NCBI GenBank assembly: GCA_964643075.1
Contig: CAZXQO010000019.1
Coordinates: 15,637-79,636 of the forward strand
Reading direction: 5' to 3'
From: Desulfocucumis sp964643075
Lineage (GTDB): Bacteria; Bacillota; Desulfotomaculia; Desulfotomaculales; Desulfocucumaceae
Length of the DNA: 64,000 nt
Shown here: one piece after another, positions 45,901 through 54,123 of the stretch
Numbering within the stretch: position 1 is the stretch's first letter
How the letters are laid out: every line of letters starts with the position of its first letter
The notes under the pieces: generated by a model
What the model was told of the DNA's origin: nothing
Database searches by the model: none
What the model saw: only the letters and a program-made list of their open reading frames with translations
Program-made: the position numbers and the translations under genes

Positions 45901-46458
45901 ACTGCCCGGGAGGATGCCATCCTCAAAGATCCTGCAATTGCCTATGCCAAGAAAGTTATTGAGGCCGGGGTGAATAGGGATGCGAACCCCCTGCCGCTGG
46001 TGCGCCTGTTCAGCCTCAAGCACGACTTTCCCACGGAATGGTACAAGTTCCTGCATCCGCAGGACGATTGTGATAATGAGCTGCAGATGGTGATCTCCAA
46101 GGATCGGTTCCCCTTCTTTGCCAAGGACAAAAATGTTGAAATCACTGCAATCGATTTCTACGCCAAGTGCAGCGACAGTTCAGAATATAAGGTCCAACTT
46201 TCGCCTCCGGTAACTGTTTCCGACCCGCTGGTTGACAGCGATGCGGGTTTGTTTACCCTGACCGCTCCGTATACTTTCACCGATGGGCGCCCGGGCATCA
46301 TTCACCACGGCCAAAAAGCACCCGTTACAGTAAGTCTACCCACTTCTTCGTCACCATGGATATTAAAGGTGCGGAAGACTGGCGTTACCAATTTCCTCTC
46401 CCTTACGGAGGCTGAGATGGAGGACATCTACCTGGCGCTGTCATACAAACTGAGTTAA
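36934..46458 (+). CDS. Tc toxin TcA subunit (pore-forming injector)
   Basis: The 3174-residue protein starts at ATG 36934 behind GGGGTGAAG. Two transthyretin-like beta domains open it (residues about 1-100 and 108-210). The VRP1 region follows, with QCDCEECQTVYSPAAYLVD near residue 667. Next are the ABC-toxin N domain (NINDLYEYLLIDVEM near 1558), a neuraminidase-like segment (YPENWLEPELRDDKSPF), long helices of the channel-forming shaft (about 2560-2830), and the C-terminal TcB-binding domain (LPFEGCGVISAWE). Five of these assemble into an injection channel for the TcB-TcC cocoon. Residues about 1770-2010 are coded by noticeably more AT-rich DNA. Confidence 0.93.
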   Translation: MVQFSIYGSVIDTKSQGGITGLQVEAWSKDGNSPHLIGSAETGKEGRFEIISSERYNELFQGRVHGVVFKLYSGGELIAGTDDFSVRKITGEGAEVSIAIDYSRHTPVGGAVTVKGFVYHLNASPVQGITVAALERSLRKDNLIGKTETDGRGCYEFTFTPQQFKLNPDSPVLQLEVLDRQGKVITTSEMLLDLKEINKVHFIIDSPDYKGLSRFQKALQSISPHVGDVQYTELAENGRQQDISYLSRRSGKTLREVDRFVKAKQFSEQTKIPAEAFYSLLKKNLPADLNVLLCQKQGVIAAALDQAAKNNLIDTAVAEKKDEILEQFGRARVDWMLSAKRGQAEASLGDILSLATSDAKLHRKLLLSYISFEGEPKDFWNNFKKELGNKDLVAKIQLTLQLAWLTGNQTAIMKSLLSEENQTFRDLRPYAKYDLQDWQQRINEVSQSEKRLCVPPAIEGKDDQEKIRNYASAMARIVRDTVPTAVFAARLERDSTSKSPFDGCKSELSAFFNNNPDFEFMKHTTYTLTAGGTLYKFDGVKEKDKLIGVLKSIQRVFRLAPSYEAVAALYAGGLDSSFGIAQLPRQHFVEKYAMPLGGEDTARAVYQQATKTYMTALEICTELHPNLNLGPYVIPQQGIQPAGGAAPQDDQGIPEPDLRTMFGSLEQCDCEECQTVYSPAAYLVDILHFLEQRAPDVFQELKRRRGDLLDIDLSCKNTNTPLPYVDLVLERLEPLVMVLKGIYGSFILAESYQTVGTAEELAGNPEHYKRYYNQDGKKVYQDVSQSAAGAYNFVKNSVFPAELPFNLPLEESRIYLNHLGISRAELMQQFLPVNQSTDRYDPSDYNWAAEYLGISPQEATIITQIVDMGASIGVWNFYGFDKANGFTPIADPASTGQVITAGNWNDVLAGRVDVFLQQTGLQYTEMLYLLDTRYVNPVDSSGKRKITVVANSEKTSDPVTCVLEYLQLAGMEPGDLTRMHRFIRLWRRLGWKMYELDMAIASLSRLTESPLTSYFNRKDDLVQLAYAVWASKQFNLSVGTVAAFWGDINTTIYTDYDRDDQPGIASLYDALFRNKAVINPPDPAYDDIFNGIAKSFGGHSAGILAAVQITDADLSLLTKNLNIDTSSTNTLTLRVLSNLYRHAVLARALHLSSKDFLTVKAIIGLDPFGSPRETLSFVSMLDAIRTSSFSITQLDYLLRHQYTEDTGAAPTDQSITLFLTDLQAGLRKIELSAAPGTTSGAASDLSGTTPDTAQTRDELVQSKKNLIKQKFVEALKLSPAAAKLLLEETVVSSSSNQSRLFIEDFMDEAFISGEATSGTASGVLTPDLYPAQYNGFRLIDKISAFITGLKIADEELPYIVKSYNELGITNLAALPLTPTAGAAFREFKNLIDLVRARDMLPFGTPGLSDIFKPLFMHSQDPGGNAKERWLEQLEQRTHWGGLVTDLVGDKDALQGGGILKTNFPGDFKTGSLLLLIGKCRDAVKRIGLSAHQIAAEIRADLADADSQAVKNAAKARHEESEWYSIAKPLQDVLREKRRQALVAYVVAHPDHQSNLSWRNINDLYEYLLIDVEMSPLLMTSRIKQAISSVQLFIDRVLMNLEHANMDKTTPPLKLHPDQIDEWEQWRKLYRIWEANRKIFLYPENWLEPELRDDKSPFFKELEAQLRQNELSPENVEDAFLGYLEKLDSVARLEIKCVYHQVDADYDIDIVHVIGRTYGAPHKYYYRKLENGEWTAWEKVELDIEGDHLALFVWNRRLYLFWLMFTKKAQDVDITISQGDKSSATSGTSSVISYNEDSDIGQMQQGFYSAEATGDSSSGTTLPKAPLYWQIQLAWSERKKNKWLPRKMSKESINFSPFVNCTNEDVLNAIRDKFYFCLYPAATELRFLFLMQSEGVNGSIPNTLYQLVWVYFSFRDGNSDPVAINSYNPNNCKTYTLPKNICGSQMMLRQIDSQEGLYFSNDGAYLSSAPNGLYRLVVPSNALLFDNPLGDIFFFQDDVNTFFARYELEEMEDSVSASGNTTDPLNHNEHWVYKDNQIPDLAGPVEGWEELEDILSQFTNPVDEETAQGAAIINSSGTTISLNGKTFSGSGLAATLQQGAYRAGKYDAGIVMKQPQAGTGKTTLMMTCAPSVLRGLGGSTSAQTREASYHYEQRLAFHSHYHPHVQTFIAMLNVYGVDGMLKRALPTLLSFEDTMNFPSCYAPNNAIVKSSFPSDLVDFDYGGAYSQYNWELFFHLPMLVATRLSQDQRFEEARKWFHYVFDPTCSEGGGKERFWRFKPFYDLAGKKIETLDDLMTNAAELAEQVDKWMQDPFKPHVIARMRRLAYMKNVVMKYIDNLLAWADQLFRRDTIEAINEATQLYVLAAKILGERPQRVPPRARPKVQSYSKLDTDLDLFSNAMVDIELFIPPSAPANTNNNSGNSLGRMAYFGLAKNEKLLEYWDVVADRLFKIRNCMNIEGIVRQLPLFEPPIDPGLLVKAAAAGMDLGSILNDLSANTPYYRFNFMLQKALELCNDVKSLGGVLLSALEKKDAEALALLRQSHEMNMLDAIRYVKERQVEETKENLDALNKTRIVVQGKLTYYSSRPYMNNYESQHLNSMQTGLILQGVQGGIETLSTFLSALPDIKIGAPTGMGATYGGANLGMVLKAFSSYMGIMIGINNTTGAMAATQGGYQRRMDDWKFQADSAKKELAQIDKQILAAQIRQAIAEKELQNQEMQIENAREINDFMSNKYTNQELYEWMVGQVATVYFQSYQIAYDLAKKAEKCYQWELGIEDSSFIQFGYWDSMRKGLLSGEKLQYDLRRIEASYLEQNKREFELTKHISLVLLDPVSLLELQTNGKCTVHIPEVLFDLDYPGHYFRRIKSVSLSIPCVAGPYTTINCTLRLKNHATRKRTMLKTSGEPYGTTDYASDSDPSTGRFRYVPNESQSVATSSAQNDSGVFELSFRDERYLPFEGCGVISAWEIGLTEDQNLRQFDYKTISDVIIHLKYTAREDAILKDPAIAYAKKVIEAGVNRDANPLPLVRLFSLKHDFPTEWYKFLHPQDDCDNELQMVISKDRFPFFAKDKNVEITAIDFYAKCSDSSEYKVQLSPPVTVSDPLVDSDAGLFTLTAPYTFTDGRPGIIHHGQKAPVTVSLPTSSSPWILKVRKTGVTNFLSLTEAEMEDIYLALSYKLS

Positions 46459-46497
46459 ATAAAATGATTCCTTAAATAATCACATTTGAAGACTAAA

Positions 46498-46524
46498 GAG
46501 GCGCCCGGCATGGGGCGCCTTTGA
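46498..46524. terminator. Terminator between convergent tcA and tetR
   Basis: GAGGCGCCC and GGGGCGCCTTT form a short GC-rich hairpin ending in Ts, between the TcA stop at 46458 and the convergent regulator stop at 46527. It probably serves both strands. Confidence 0.65.
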
Positions 46525-46526
46525 CC

Positions 46527-47129
46527 CTATTGCTCAGGTCTGGTTAAGCCTTCTGCGATACAATCGATAATTACGTCCATAATTTTTGGGAACAAATCAT
46601 TGCCTAACTTTTCTTTATATAAGCGAAGCATCATAATGGCACGCATGACCCCGACAATCACTTCCGGATCTTGTTCTTTTAGCACGCCGCGCTGAATTAA
46701 AGTCTGAACGAAAATGATTCCCTTTTCTGTGTGATCTTGCTCAGTCTCTTCTATGAGATGCTTGGGTAATTTGCGGGTAATGCGTTCATATTCCCCATCT
46801 TGAAACCACTGTAGTAAAAGGGCGTCTTTATCGGCCAATTGGCCTGCCAAACGAAAAAAGGAAGAAATCATCTCCTTGGGAGGGAGATTTTCTCGAAGAT
46901 GCTCTACTATTAACCGGTTTCTGATCTCTTCCTGGTTGTTCAAAATGACATAAAATAGCTCTTCTTTTGAGGAGAAAAATTTATAAAAAGAACCCTTGGC
47001 AATCCCGCATGCTTGAACAAGGTCATCAATGCTCGTTTTAGAGAGGCCGTATTTAATAAAAAGCTCTTTACCTTTGGTTAAGAGGCATTGCCGTATTTGT
47101 TCCTTTTCACTTTCAGTAAATTTAGACAT
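46527..47129 (-). CDS. TetR/AcrR-family transcriptional regulator
   Basis: The ATG at 47129 has AAAGGAG seven bases upstream, giving 200 residues; an in-frame ATG 14 codons earlier lacks a site. The N-terminal helix-turn-helix is typical: GKELFIKYGLSKTSIDDLV, then GIAKGSFYKFFSSKEELFY. The C-terminal ligand domain is helical. It is divergent from the alpha/beta hydrolase gene at 47387, a probable target, with 257 bp between them. Confidence 0.9.
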   Translation of the reverse strand: MSKFTESEKEQIRQCLLTKGKELFIKYGLSKTSIDDLVQACGIAKGSFYKFFSSKEELFYVILNNQEEIRNRLIVEHLRENLPPKEMISSFFRLAGQLADKDALLLQWFQDGEYERITRKLPKHLIEETEQDHTEKGIIFVQTLIQRGVLKEQDPEVIVGVMRAIMMLRLYKEKLGNDLFPKIMDVIIDCIAEGLTRPEQ

Positions 47130-47386
47130 CCCAAACTCCTTTGAAATTATTTGGTGAATACTTGTTGACATTTAGTCACCTAGTATTTATGATGATTATA
47201 TCAGCCAAATTGAGAAATGTAAACTTTAGGCTGCTTTAGCGAGCAGTCCTTTGTTTAATAATTATATGACTGGGTGTACTTAATTGGTCATAATGTTCGA
47301 GAAGAAATTGCCCGAAGAAAAAGACAGTATATGGAGAAAATAAGTCTGCAAGCTAAGGACAGATAAGAATTGGAGGAAGATAAAAA

Positions 47387-48316
47387 ATGCCCAGTCTGCG
47401 AGCTCGTCTTTTCAAATTCGTATTGCAAAACCGTCATCTATTGCGTTTTCGTCTGAAAAAGAAAACCATTGACTGGAATACTTATGAAGCGATAGTCCGT
47501 TTCCGCCAAGAGGTTGAAGCAGGTGCTGGAAAATTCGGCAAACTGCCGGCCGGAATCGAAGTATCTCCTGTAACTATTGATGACATTCCGGCCGAATGGA
47601 TTTTATCTTCCCAAGCAACAAAAGAAAAAATTATTCTGTATTTTCATGGTGGCGGATATGTGTCTGGTACATGCCGGGCTCACCGGTCAATTGTCGCCAA
47701 GTTTGTTAAATGTAGTGAAATAGGCGCACTACTGTTTGAGTACCGTTTGGCCCCCGAGCACCCATATCCCGCTGCCCTCGATGATTCGGTAACAGTGTAT
47801 CGCTGGTTGCTGTCCCAGGATGTTTCGCCTTCTAATATCGTATTTGTGGGAGATTCCGCTGGCGGAGGTTTATGTTTAGCCACCTTGCTTGCGTTACGGG
47901 ATCAAGGAATTCCTCTTCCCGCAGCAGCGGTGCCGTATTCGCCCGTGACCGATTTTAAGTGTACCGGAGAATCCTATCGGACTAAAGCTAAGGTATGTCT
48001 ATCCCCTGAGGGGATGACGCCTGCTATAGCAAAGCATTATGCCGGGGATAAGGACCCTGGCTTGTCTTATATATCGCCTCTTTATGGGGATCTTCACGGG
48101 CTTCCGCCTCTGCTTATCTATGTCGGTGAAGATGAAACCCTTCTCAATGACTCAACCCGGTTTGCCGAAAAAGCGAAGGCGGCAGGTATTGATGTAACCT
48201 TAAGGGTTGGGGAGGGAATGTTTCATTGTTATCCTGCCATGGCTCCCCTTTTTCCGGAGGCAACCCAGGCAATGGATGAAATTTGTACTTTTATTAAAAC
48301 CCACATCGGCAAGTAA
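47387..48316 (+). CDS. Alpha/beta hydrolase of the hormone-sensitive lipase family
   Basis: The 309-residue esterase has the HSL signature YFHGGGYVSG (oxyanion hole), the nucleophile elbow FVGDSAGGGL (Ser within GDSAG), an Asp in YVGEDETLLNDS and the catalytic His in GEGMFHCYPAM. No signal peptide is visible, so it is cytosolic and probably acts on short-chain esters. A divergent TetR gene lies upstream. The start follows TTGGAGGAAG. Confidence 0.9.
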   Translation: MPSLRARLFKFVLQNRHLLRFRLKKKTIDWNTYEAIVRFRQEVEAGAGKFGKLPAGIEVSPVTIDDIPAEWILSSQATKEKIILYFHGGGYVSGTCRAHRSIVAKFVKCSEIGALLFEYRLAPEHPYPAALDDSVTVYRWLLSQDVSPSNIVFVGDSAGGGLCLATLLALRDQGIPLPAAAVPYSPVTDFKCTGESYRTKAKVCLSPEGMTPAIAKHYAGDKDPGLSYISPLYGDLHGLPPLLIYVGEDETLLNDSTRFAEKAKAAGIDVTLRVGEGMFHCYPAMAPLFPEATQAMDEICTFIKTHIGK

Positions 48317-48396
48317 ATTGAGGGGTGAAACTGAATCGCTGAAAGTCAGGGCGGTGTTTCGTATGCCGGAATAATTAAAAGCAGAGAGGAATGAAA

Positions 48397-50306
48397 ATGA
48401 GTTTATTAGTGCTTGAAAATGTAGTTAAAGAATATAGAAATCAATGCGTATTAAATGGTGTGAGTTTAAGAGTTGAAAGAGGAGAGAGGGTAGCACTGGT
48501 AGGACCTAACGGTGCAGGGAAAACCACGTTGCTTAAAATTGCTATGGGACTAGAGCATAGTGATGGAGGAAGTGTAATTATAGCACGGAGAATAAAGGTG
48601 GGATATCTCAGTCAGGATTTGCAGGATTTTGAATCCTGCGAGAAAAGAGGAGAAACTGCCCTTCATTATGAAAAGGTCTATAGAATTGAGAGGAAGCTTA
48701 GAGAACTTGAAAAACAAATGGATGAACAGAGTAAAAACTCAGGCTCGGCTTTATATAAGAACTTAATGGATGAGTATTCAAGACTGCTTATAAGATACGA
48801 GGCTATGGATGGATACACAATTGAAACCAAAATAAGTAAGATTCTTTTTGGCCTAGGCCTACGCCAGGAAACGCTAAGTTCTCCCCTTAACAAGCTGAGT
48901 GGAGGAGAAAGAATGCGTGTTTCAGTTGCAAGGATTCTATTAGAGGAGCCGGACCTGCTTATACTTGACGAGCCTACAAATCATCTTGATGTCCATGCAA
49001 CTGAGTGGTTTGAAAGCTTTCTTAAAAATTTTAAAGGTGGAATACTCTTCGTATCCCATGATAGGTATTTTCTTGATAGAGTTGCAACAAGAGTCGCAGA
49101 GCTTGAAAAGGGCAGTATTTGCATAAGAAGCGGCAACTATTCAAAATATATTGAGCATAAAAAGCAGCTTAGCCAGTTTGTATTAAATGAGCAAAAACGC
49201 TTAAGGTGGACTATAAGAAATACAAATGAAACAGTTCAGGGGCTTAAGAGCAGGGGCAGGACAAAGGCATCAAAAAGCAGGGGAAAAGAGATAAAAAAGC
49301 TCAAAGACGAGCTGAAAATAAGTCTTGAAGCGGTAAAAAAACAGGAGCATCTATACAGGGCAGATGGCCCAAAAATAAAATTTAAAAAAATCAGGCATAC
49401 CAGCAAGGATATAGCGTGGGCTGATAACTTAAGGAAAAGTTTTGGAGATATAATTCTGTTCTCAGGTGCAAGCTTTCACATAAGAGGAGGAGAAAGAGTA
49501 GGCATAATCGGCCCAAATGGATGCGGAAAATCAACGCTTATTAATATGCTGCTTGGAAATGACAAAAACTATGAAGGCTTCCTAAGGCTTGGCGAGTGGG
49601 TAAAATACTCCTACATGGGACAGGAAGTATTATTTGAAAATAATGATTTAACAATGCTTCAGCTTATTTTATCCAAAAAAAAATACAAGAGGGGGAAGCC
49701 CGGGACTATCTTGCGCGGTTTCAATTTTATGGAGATGAGATTGATAAAAGTATACAGGTTTTGAGCGGTGGAGAACGTGTCAGGCTTTATCTTGCATGTG
49801 TGATGCTGGAGGATGCAGACTGCCTGATACTTGATGAGCCTACAAATCATCTTGATGTGCCGGCAAGGGATGCAGTTGAAGCGGCATTAAAGGAGTTTAA
49901 GGGGACCATTATAGCAGTTACCCATGACAGATACTACTTAACTCATTGTGTGGGGAAAATACTTGAAATTGAAAATGGAAAGATAAGTACCTATGAAGGT
50001 AACTATGATTTCTATAAGCAGGTTAAATACGGCATTGGTGAGGAAGGTGTGGAACAAAAGGATTCTAGGCCAGGTAAAGGCTCAACTAAAAATTCTAACA
50101 ATAAAAAACAAAAAAGCAATAAAAGTGAAAATATTAAAAAAGATAGGCAGGAAATTGAGGCTCAAATAATAAGTCTTGAGGATAAAATCAAAGAAATGGA
50201 AGGCATATTTGATAAATCAACTCCAACGGAAATATATGAGGAATATGCCAGGTTGTTGAAAGAAGTTGATGTGTTGTATGGTAAGTGGGATTATATAATA
50301 ACCTAA
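48397..50306 (+). pseudogene. ABC-F family ATPase interrupted by a frameshift
   Basis: ABC-F proteins act on ribosomes and some give antibiotic resistance. The first domain has GPNGAGKTT, LSGGERMRVSVA and LLILDEPTNHLD; a charged linker follows; the second domain has GPNGCGKST. At a run of nine A residues (49675-49683) the frame shifts: a tenth A would restore the reading KKKIQEGEARDYLARFQFYG, leading into LSGGERVRLYLA and CLILDEPTNHLD and on to 50306. As read, translation stops at 49764. Slippage at the A-run could rescue it, or it may be a sequencing error. The ATG at 48397 fits AGAGAGG better than the one at 48391. Confidence 0.8.
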
Positions 50307-50538
50307 AATTAAAATTCATAGACCTCCAATTCTCGACTTGTCAACGGTGTCCGTAGACCTCGCAAGTTTAGGATTCCGTTTCCATGAGAACTTGATCCCA
50401 CCCGTTAATGGCCCCTATACCCCGGTGGTCCCCTTGCAACAGATAAGGCAAGACAAGCCTCCGTTTTGCCTCTGGGATTTCCTATCTCCAGGATAAATGC
50501 CCGCAGCAGCGAAATAATACTGATTAACGAAAAATTGT

Positions 50539-52581
50539 TTGCAGATTTTATTAATTAGCAAAACAGATAATATTGTGCCAAGGCTTCTTTTTGTTCACAG
50601 TAGTGGCACACCCTCATCATGTTGGAAGGCGGTAAACAGTTTGTGCGCTTTTGTCAGACCCAAAGTACCCTTTGAGTACCATAGTAAAGACGAATTTCCC
50701 GCAAAGCTTGCCAAGTGGATCGGGCATGTGTTTTATGATGTCCTGCCAGAGCACGGGTATGAAATTCGTGATGAGCAAATCTTCACGGCTTTTCAGCTTG
50801 CTGATGCTGTGTGCAAACAAAAAGTGCACTTCGCGGAGGCAGGACTCGGCACAGGAAAGACCTTTGCCTATTTACTTACTGCGATTTCCTACGCCCGGTT
50901 TACAGGTAAGCCCGCCGTTATTGCATGTGCTTCAACGGCACTTCAGGAACAGCTTGCAGGGCCAAAAGGAGATATCGAAATTCTTTCGCGCCTTCTGGAC
51001 CTGGACCTTGACGTACGAATGGCAAAGGACCCACGTCAGTATATCTGCGATGTAAGAGTTAATAGACTTATGAACCCGTTTATAGAACAGCCAGGCGAAG
51101 CGCTTAGAGAAGTTGCCCGCTGGGCAGAGGAGACTGAGCGGGGCGAACGCTCCGAGATGCCACACGTGCCTGACCGCGTATGGAGACAGGTATCATGGGA
51201 TGAAACCATATCCTGCGAGATATGTTCTTCGCGTGGGTTTTGTAAGCTTGTCAAGGCGAGGGAACATTATCGGCCGGCCCGGGATCTGATCGTAGGTGAT
51301 CACGGAATCTTCTTTGACGACCTGTGGACGCGGGATGAACGAATTGCTGACGGTAAGTTGCCTCTCCTGCCCGCTTACTCAGCGGTAATTATTGACGAGG
51401 GTCATAAAGTGATGCTGCCCGCAGCGATGAGGGCAGGCCGGCAGATCGTAAATGAGGACATTGATAGCATGCTCTCCTTGCTCGAGCAGATCCAGGGAGC
51501 TAGGATGTCTCTTGTTTCGATTACCGCTGCAATGAGAACGGTCACCGCCAGGTTCTTCAAAACCCTTCACCATTCGGTGATCCAGGATGAGCGAACGGAC
51601 CGGCTTGCCATCCAGATAGGTGATGAACTGCTCGAAGTTGCGGACACCTTGCGGCGCGCTCTCGACGCCTTGAGCTTTGAGTTACAGAACGAACAAGAGC
51701 TGCACATTGAGTCCCTTTCCACGGCTCAGCTGCAGGTTTATGAGGCGAGGATAGAGCGGGCGACAGCGGCTCTGGCCCGGTTTTGTCGAAACAGGGGCAG
51801 AGATGCCATCGTCTGGGTTGATCGAGTGGACGGGAGCTTCTGGGTCGTGCCCCGGGACCTCAGTGGGCTGTTAAATAAGTATCTCTTTGGCAAGAGAATT
51901 CCCGTGGTATTTTCCTCCGCAACCCTGAGCACAGGAGGCGACTTCAGTTATTTTGCGCGCACTCTCGGATTGAAGGAGCCGTCGAGCTCGTCTGTGGATA
52001 GCTCCTTTGAATTTGGGAAACAGGTCTTGGTCTATTTACCTCGACGCTTTCCGCCCAGTGACCAGGAAGCCTGGTTTCCTCTGGCCCTGAGGAGACTGGT
52101 TTCACTATTGCGGCTTTCTGGAGGGCGAGCGTTGGTGCTTACTAACTCTCCATCTGATGTTAAGAAAATTCGAACAGGGCTCAAAGATTACCGCCTCCCC
52201 TTTGAGGTGCTTTGGGAGGATAGTGCAGAGCGGGGGTACCTGGTCCGAAGGTTTAGGGAGGAAGTCTCCTCGGTTCTCGTTGGTGCAGGGTTCTGGGAGG
52301 GAATTGACGTGCCCGGTGAAGCACTATCTCTCCTTGTGATCTGGCGATTGCCTTTTCCGCCACGGGATCCGTTGATAGAAGCACGGCGCCACGAGGTGAA
52401 GGAACAAGGGCTTAATCCATTGACTGAGGTGGATTATCCTGAAATGGGCCTTAGATTGAAACAGGGGTGCGGCAGGCTGATCCGGAAGCGGGATGACCGG
52501 GGCGCGATAGCCATCCTGGAGCCGGTGCTGGGGATGCCGTGGGAGCATATCGTGATGGAAGCTCTGCCGACAGGAGCTTAA
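50539..52581 (+). CDS. DinG-type superfamily 2 DNA helicase
   Basis: Homology begins at VPFEYHSKDEF (about base 50670). Before it, the frame is open to a TTG at 50539, but a TTG at 50641 behind GGAAGGCGG is a plausible real start. Motif I is AEAGLGTGKTFAYL, the DEAH-box equivalent is VIIDEGHK, motif VI is in GCGRLIRKRDDRGAI, and the cysteines at the FeS-like cluster region (CEICSSRGFCK) are partly kept. DinG enzymes unwind forked or R-loop DNA 5' to 3'. It stands alone. The 230 bp upstream show no recognised gene. Confidence 0.8.
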   Translation: MQILLISKTDNIVPRLLFVHSSGTPSSCWKAVNSLCAFVRPKVPFEYHSKDEFPAKLAKWIGHVFYDVLPEHGYEIRDEQIFTAFQLADAVCKQKVHFAEAGLGTGKTFAYLLTAISYARFTGKPAVIACASTALQEQLAGPKGDIEILSRLLDLDLDVRMAKDPRQYICDVRVNRLMNPFIEQPGEALREVARWAEETERGERSEMPHVPDRVWRQVSWDETISCEICSSRGFCKLVKAREHYRPARDLIVGDHGIFFDDLWTRDERIADGKLPLLPAYSAVIIDEGHKVMLPAAMRAGRQIVNEDIDSMLSLLEQIQGARMSLVSITAAMRTVTARFFKTLHHSVIQDERTDRLAIQIGDELLEVADTLRRALDALSFELQNEQELHIESLSTAQLQVYEARIERATAALARFCRNRGRDAIVWVDRVDGSFWVVPRDLSGLLNKYLFGKRIPVVFSSATLSTGGDFSYFARTLGLKEPSSSSVDSSFEFGKQVLVYLPRRFPPSDQEAWFPLALRRLVSLLRLSGGRALVLTNSPSDVKKIRTGLKDYRLPFEVLWEDSAERGYLVRRFREEVSSVLVGAGFWEGIDVPGEALSLLVIWRLPFPPRDPLIEARRHEVKEQGLNPLTEVDYPEMGLRLKQGCGRLIRKRDDRGAIAILEPVLGMPWEHIVMEALPTGA

Positions 52582-52611
52582 GTGGTTGCAAGGATGGGTT
52601 CTCTAAGTATA

Positions 52612-52860
52612 CTACTTTGAGATAAAGTTATTTTCTGATATGGCCTTTTGTAAAAGGGCGAATCTAATCCGGACCTTGTCTTTATCGCCAAACTCCTTGA
52701 GATTTCCGTCGATTATACGGTGGACGGCATCGGCCAGTATGGCCGCCTGTTCCTTTGTATCTGTATCGGGAAACTGTCTGCTTATGTATTGTCTAAGAGT
52801 CAATAAGTCGCTGTGTTTTAATATATCGAAAGCTTTTAAACTGTCGAGGACGTCCTGCAT
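52612..52860 (-). CDS. Small hypothetical protein, 82 residues
   Basis: The helical product reads MQDVLDSLKAFDILKHSD and LRQYISRQF, with KEQAAILADAVHRII later on. Its ATG is preceded by GGAAGGAATAAA, a good ribosome site. No domain is recognised. It lies 70 bp downstream of the radical SAM maturase in the same orientation, so it may belong to the peptide-modification operon. Confidence 0.6.
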   Translation of the reverse strand: MQDVLDSLKAFDILKHSDLLTLRQYISRQFPDTDTKEQAAILADAVHRIIDGNLKEFGDKDKVRIRFALLQKAISENNFISK

Positions 52861-52929
52861 TTTATTCCTTCCCGCAAGTTAATTGGTCAATAAACTCTTT
52901 AGTAAATATTACCACACTTGCCGTATCAT

Positions 52930-54054
52930 TTAAATGGCAGTTAATGCGGTATTTAACGCCGGTTTCCCTGCAAGATGTTCGAAAAAAGTAGCGCCCAGTT
53001 CCCGTTCAAGAACCTGAAAAACATTCATGGCAACTTGTATTGCTGCTCTTTCCGATGCACACAGAAACGCCCCAACTCTGTTGTAATAACCGGAGGAATG
53101 ATAATTGGAACAGCCACACCAATTCATGCAATAGTCACGCAACCCGCAAGAAATACATTCCTTATTGATCTTTTCATGAGGATAGAGGTTACAGGTTATT
53201 TTATCCAACTGCAGATATGTGTCAACATGACCAATGCAATGACAATTCTCTGCCGTTCCGTCGCCGACAAGACGTTCGCACGGAAAAATATTGCCTTCGG
53301 GAGTAAAAGCAAATTCCTTTTTCCCCATATGACAACGTTCCTCAGATCGATAGCCTCCGCGTAGCATTACGGCGATTTTACCGTCCAGTAGACTAATAAA
53401 AAGCGGCTTTTTTAGCAAATAACTATCAATATATATCTGAGCAATATGTCTGTAAACTTCTATTATTTCTTTTGAGTCTTGCTTTGTCCAATTCGCCGAA
53501 AAATCGGGATTGAGATAAATACGCCTCAAGCCGAGAGAAGAAAAATATTCAATCACTTGGGGTAGGAAACGAAAGTTTTTTGGAGAATATACCGCGTTAA
53601 CAAGAACCACAGGTAAGCTTTTGACTGCTTGCTTAATCGTGTTTTCAACGATAGTCGAGCTGCCTCCGCCCACCTTGAAATATCTTGATTCGTCTTGCAC
53701 GATGGAAGGACCGTCACAACTGAGACAAAAGCAAATATTGTGTTGGTTAATAAATTCCGCTATCTCTTCGGAAAAAATTGTACCGTTTGTTACAAGGCTA
53801 ATCTCCACGTGAAAGTCCTGGTATTGCGGGTGATTTTCAATAACAGAAGTTATTTCTTTTACCAGCCCGAATTCCAAAAGTGGTTCGCCCCCAAAAAAAC
53901 CAATATCAATTTTCTCACCATGCGGGGTATTATTAAAAATGAAGTCTACTACTTTACCAGCAACATCCAAAGTCATTTTTAGCGGGCGTTTGTTTATATA
54001 GCAGTACGGGCAGGCTAAATTACATTCCTGTGTTATTAATAGCGTATACTTCAT
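52930..54054 (-). CDS. Radical SAM/SPASM peptide maturase, second system
   Basis: The 374-residue enzyme begins MKYTLLITQECNLACPYCYI, giving the CxxxCxxC cluster motif close to the N terminus. GFFGGEPLLEF is the SAM-binding motif. The C-terminal SPASM region has cysteines in ERCHMG, IFPCERL, ENCHC, KECISCGLRDYCMNWCGC and FLCASE. The layout is typical of RiPP maturases. A hairpin and a candidate precursor gene precede it on the same strand. The chemistry cannot be assigned: the candidate substrate has no Cys, so a thioether link is unlikely. Confidence 0.88.
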   Translation of the reverse strand: MKYTLLITQECNLACPYCYINKRPLKMTLDVAGKVVDFIFNNTPHGEKIDIGFFGGEPLLEFGLVKEITSVIENHPQYQDFHVEISLVTNGTIFSEEIAEFINQHNICFCLSCDGPSIVQDESRYFKVGGGSSTIVENTIKQAVKSLPVVLVNAVYSPKNFRFLPQVIEYFSSLGLRRIYLNPDFSANWTKQDSKEIIEVYRHIAQIYIDSYLLKKPLFISLLDGKIAVMLRGGYRSEERCHMGKKEFAFTPEGNIFPCERLVGDGTAENCHCIGHVDTYLQLDKITCNLYPHEKINKECISCGLRDYCMNWCGCSNYHSSGYYNRVGAFLCASERAAIQVAMNVFQVLERELGATFFEHLAGKPALNTALTAI

Positions 54055-54085
54055 CCTGTGATTTCCTTTCCGGGGGAAAATAATA

Positions 54086-54117
54086 TATACCAGGGAAGCC
54101 TTAACCGCCCTGGTATA
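54086..54117 (-). terminator. Intercistronic hairpin between precursor and maturase genes
   Basis: TATACCAGGG (54086-54095) pairs perfectly with CCCTGGTATA (54108-54117). A partial terminator at this place would let the precursor be made in excess over the maturase, as seen in many RiPP operons. Confidence 0.6.
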
Positions 54118-54123
54118 ATCTGT

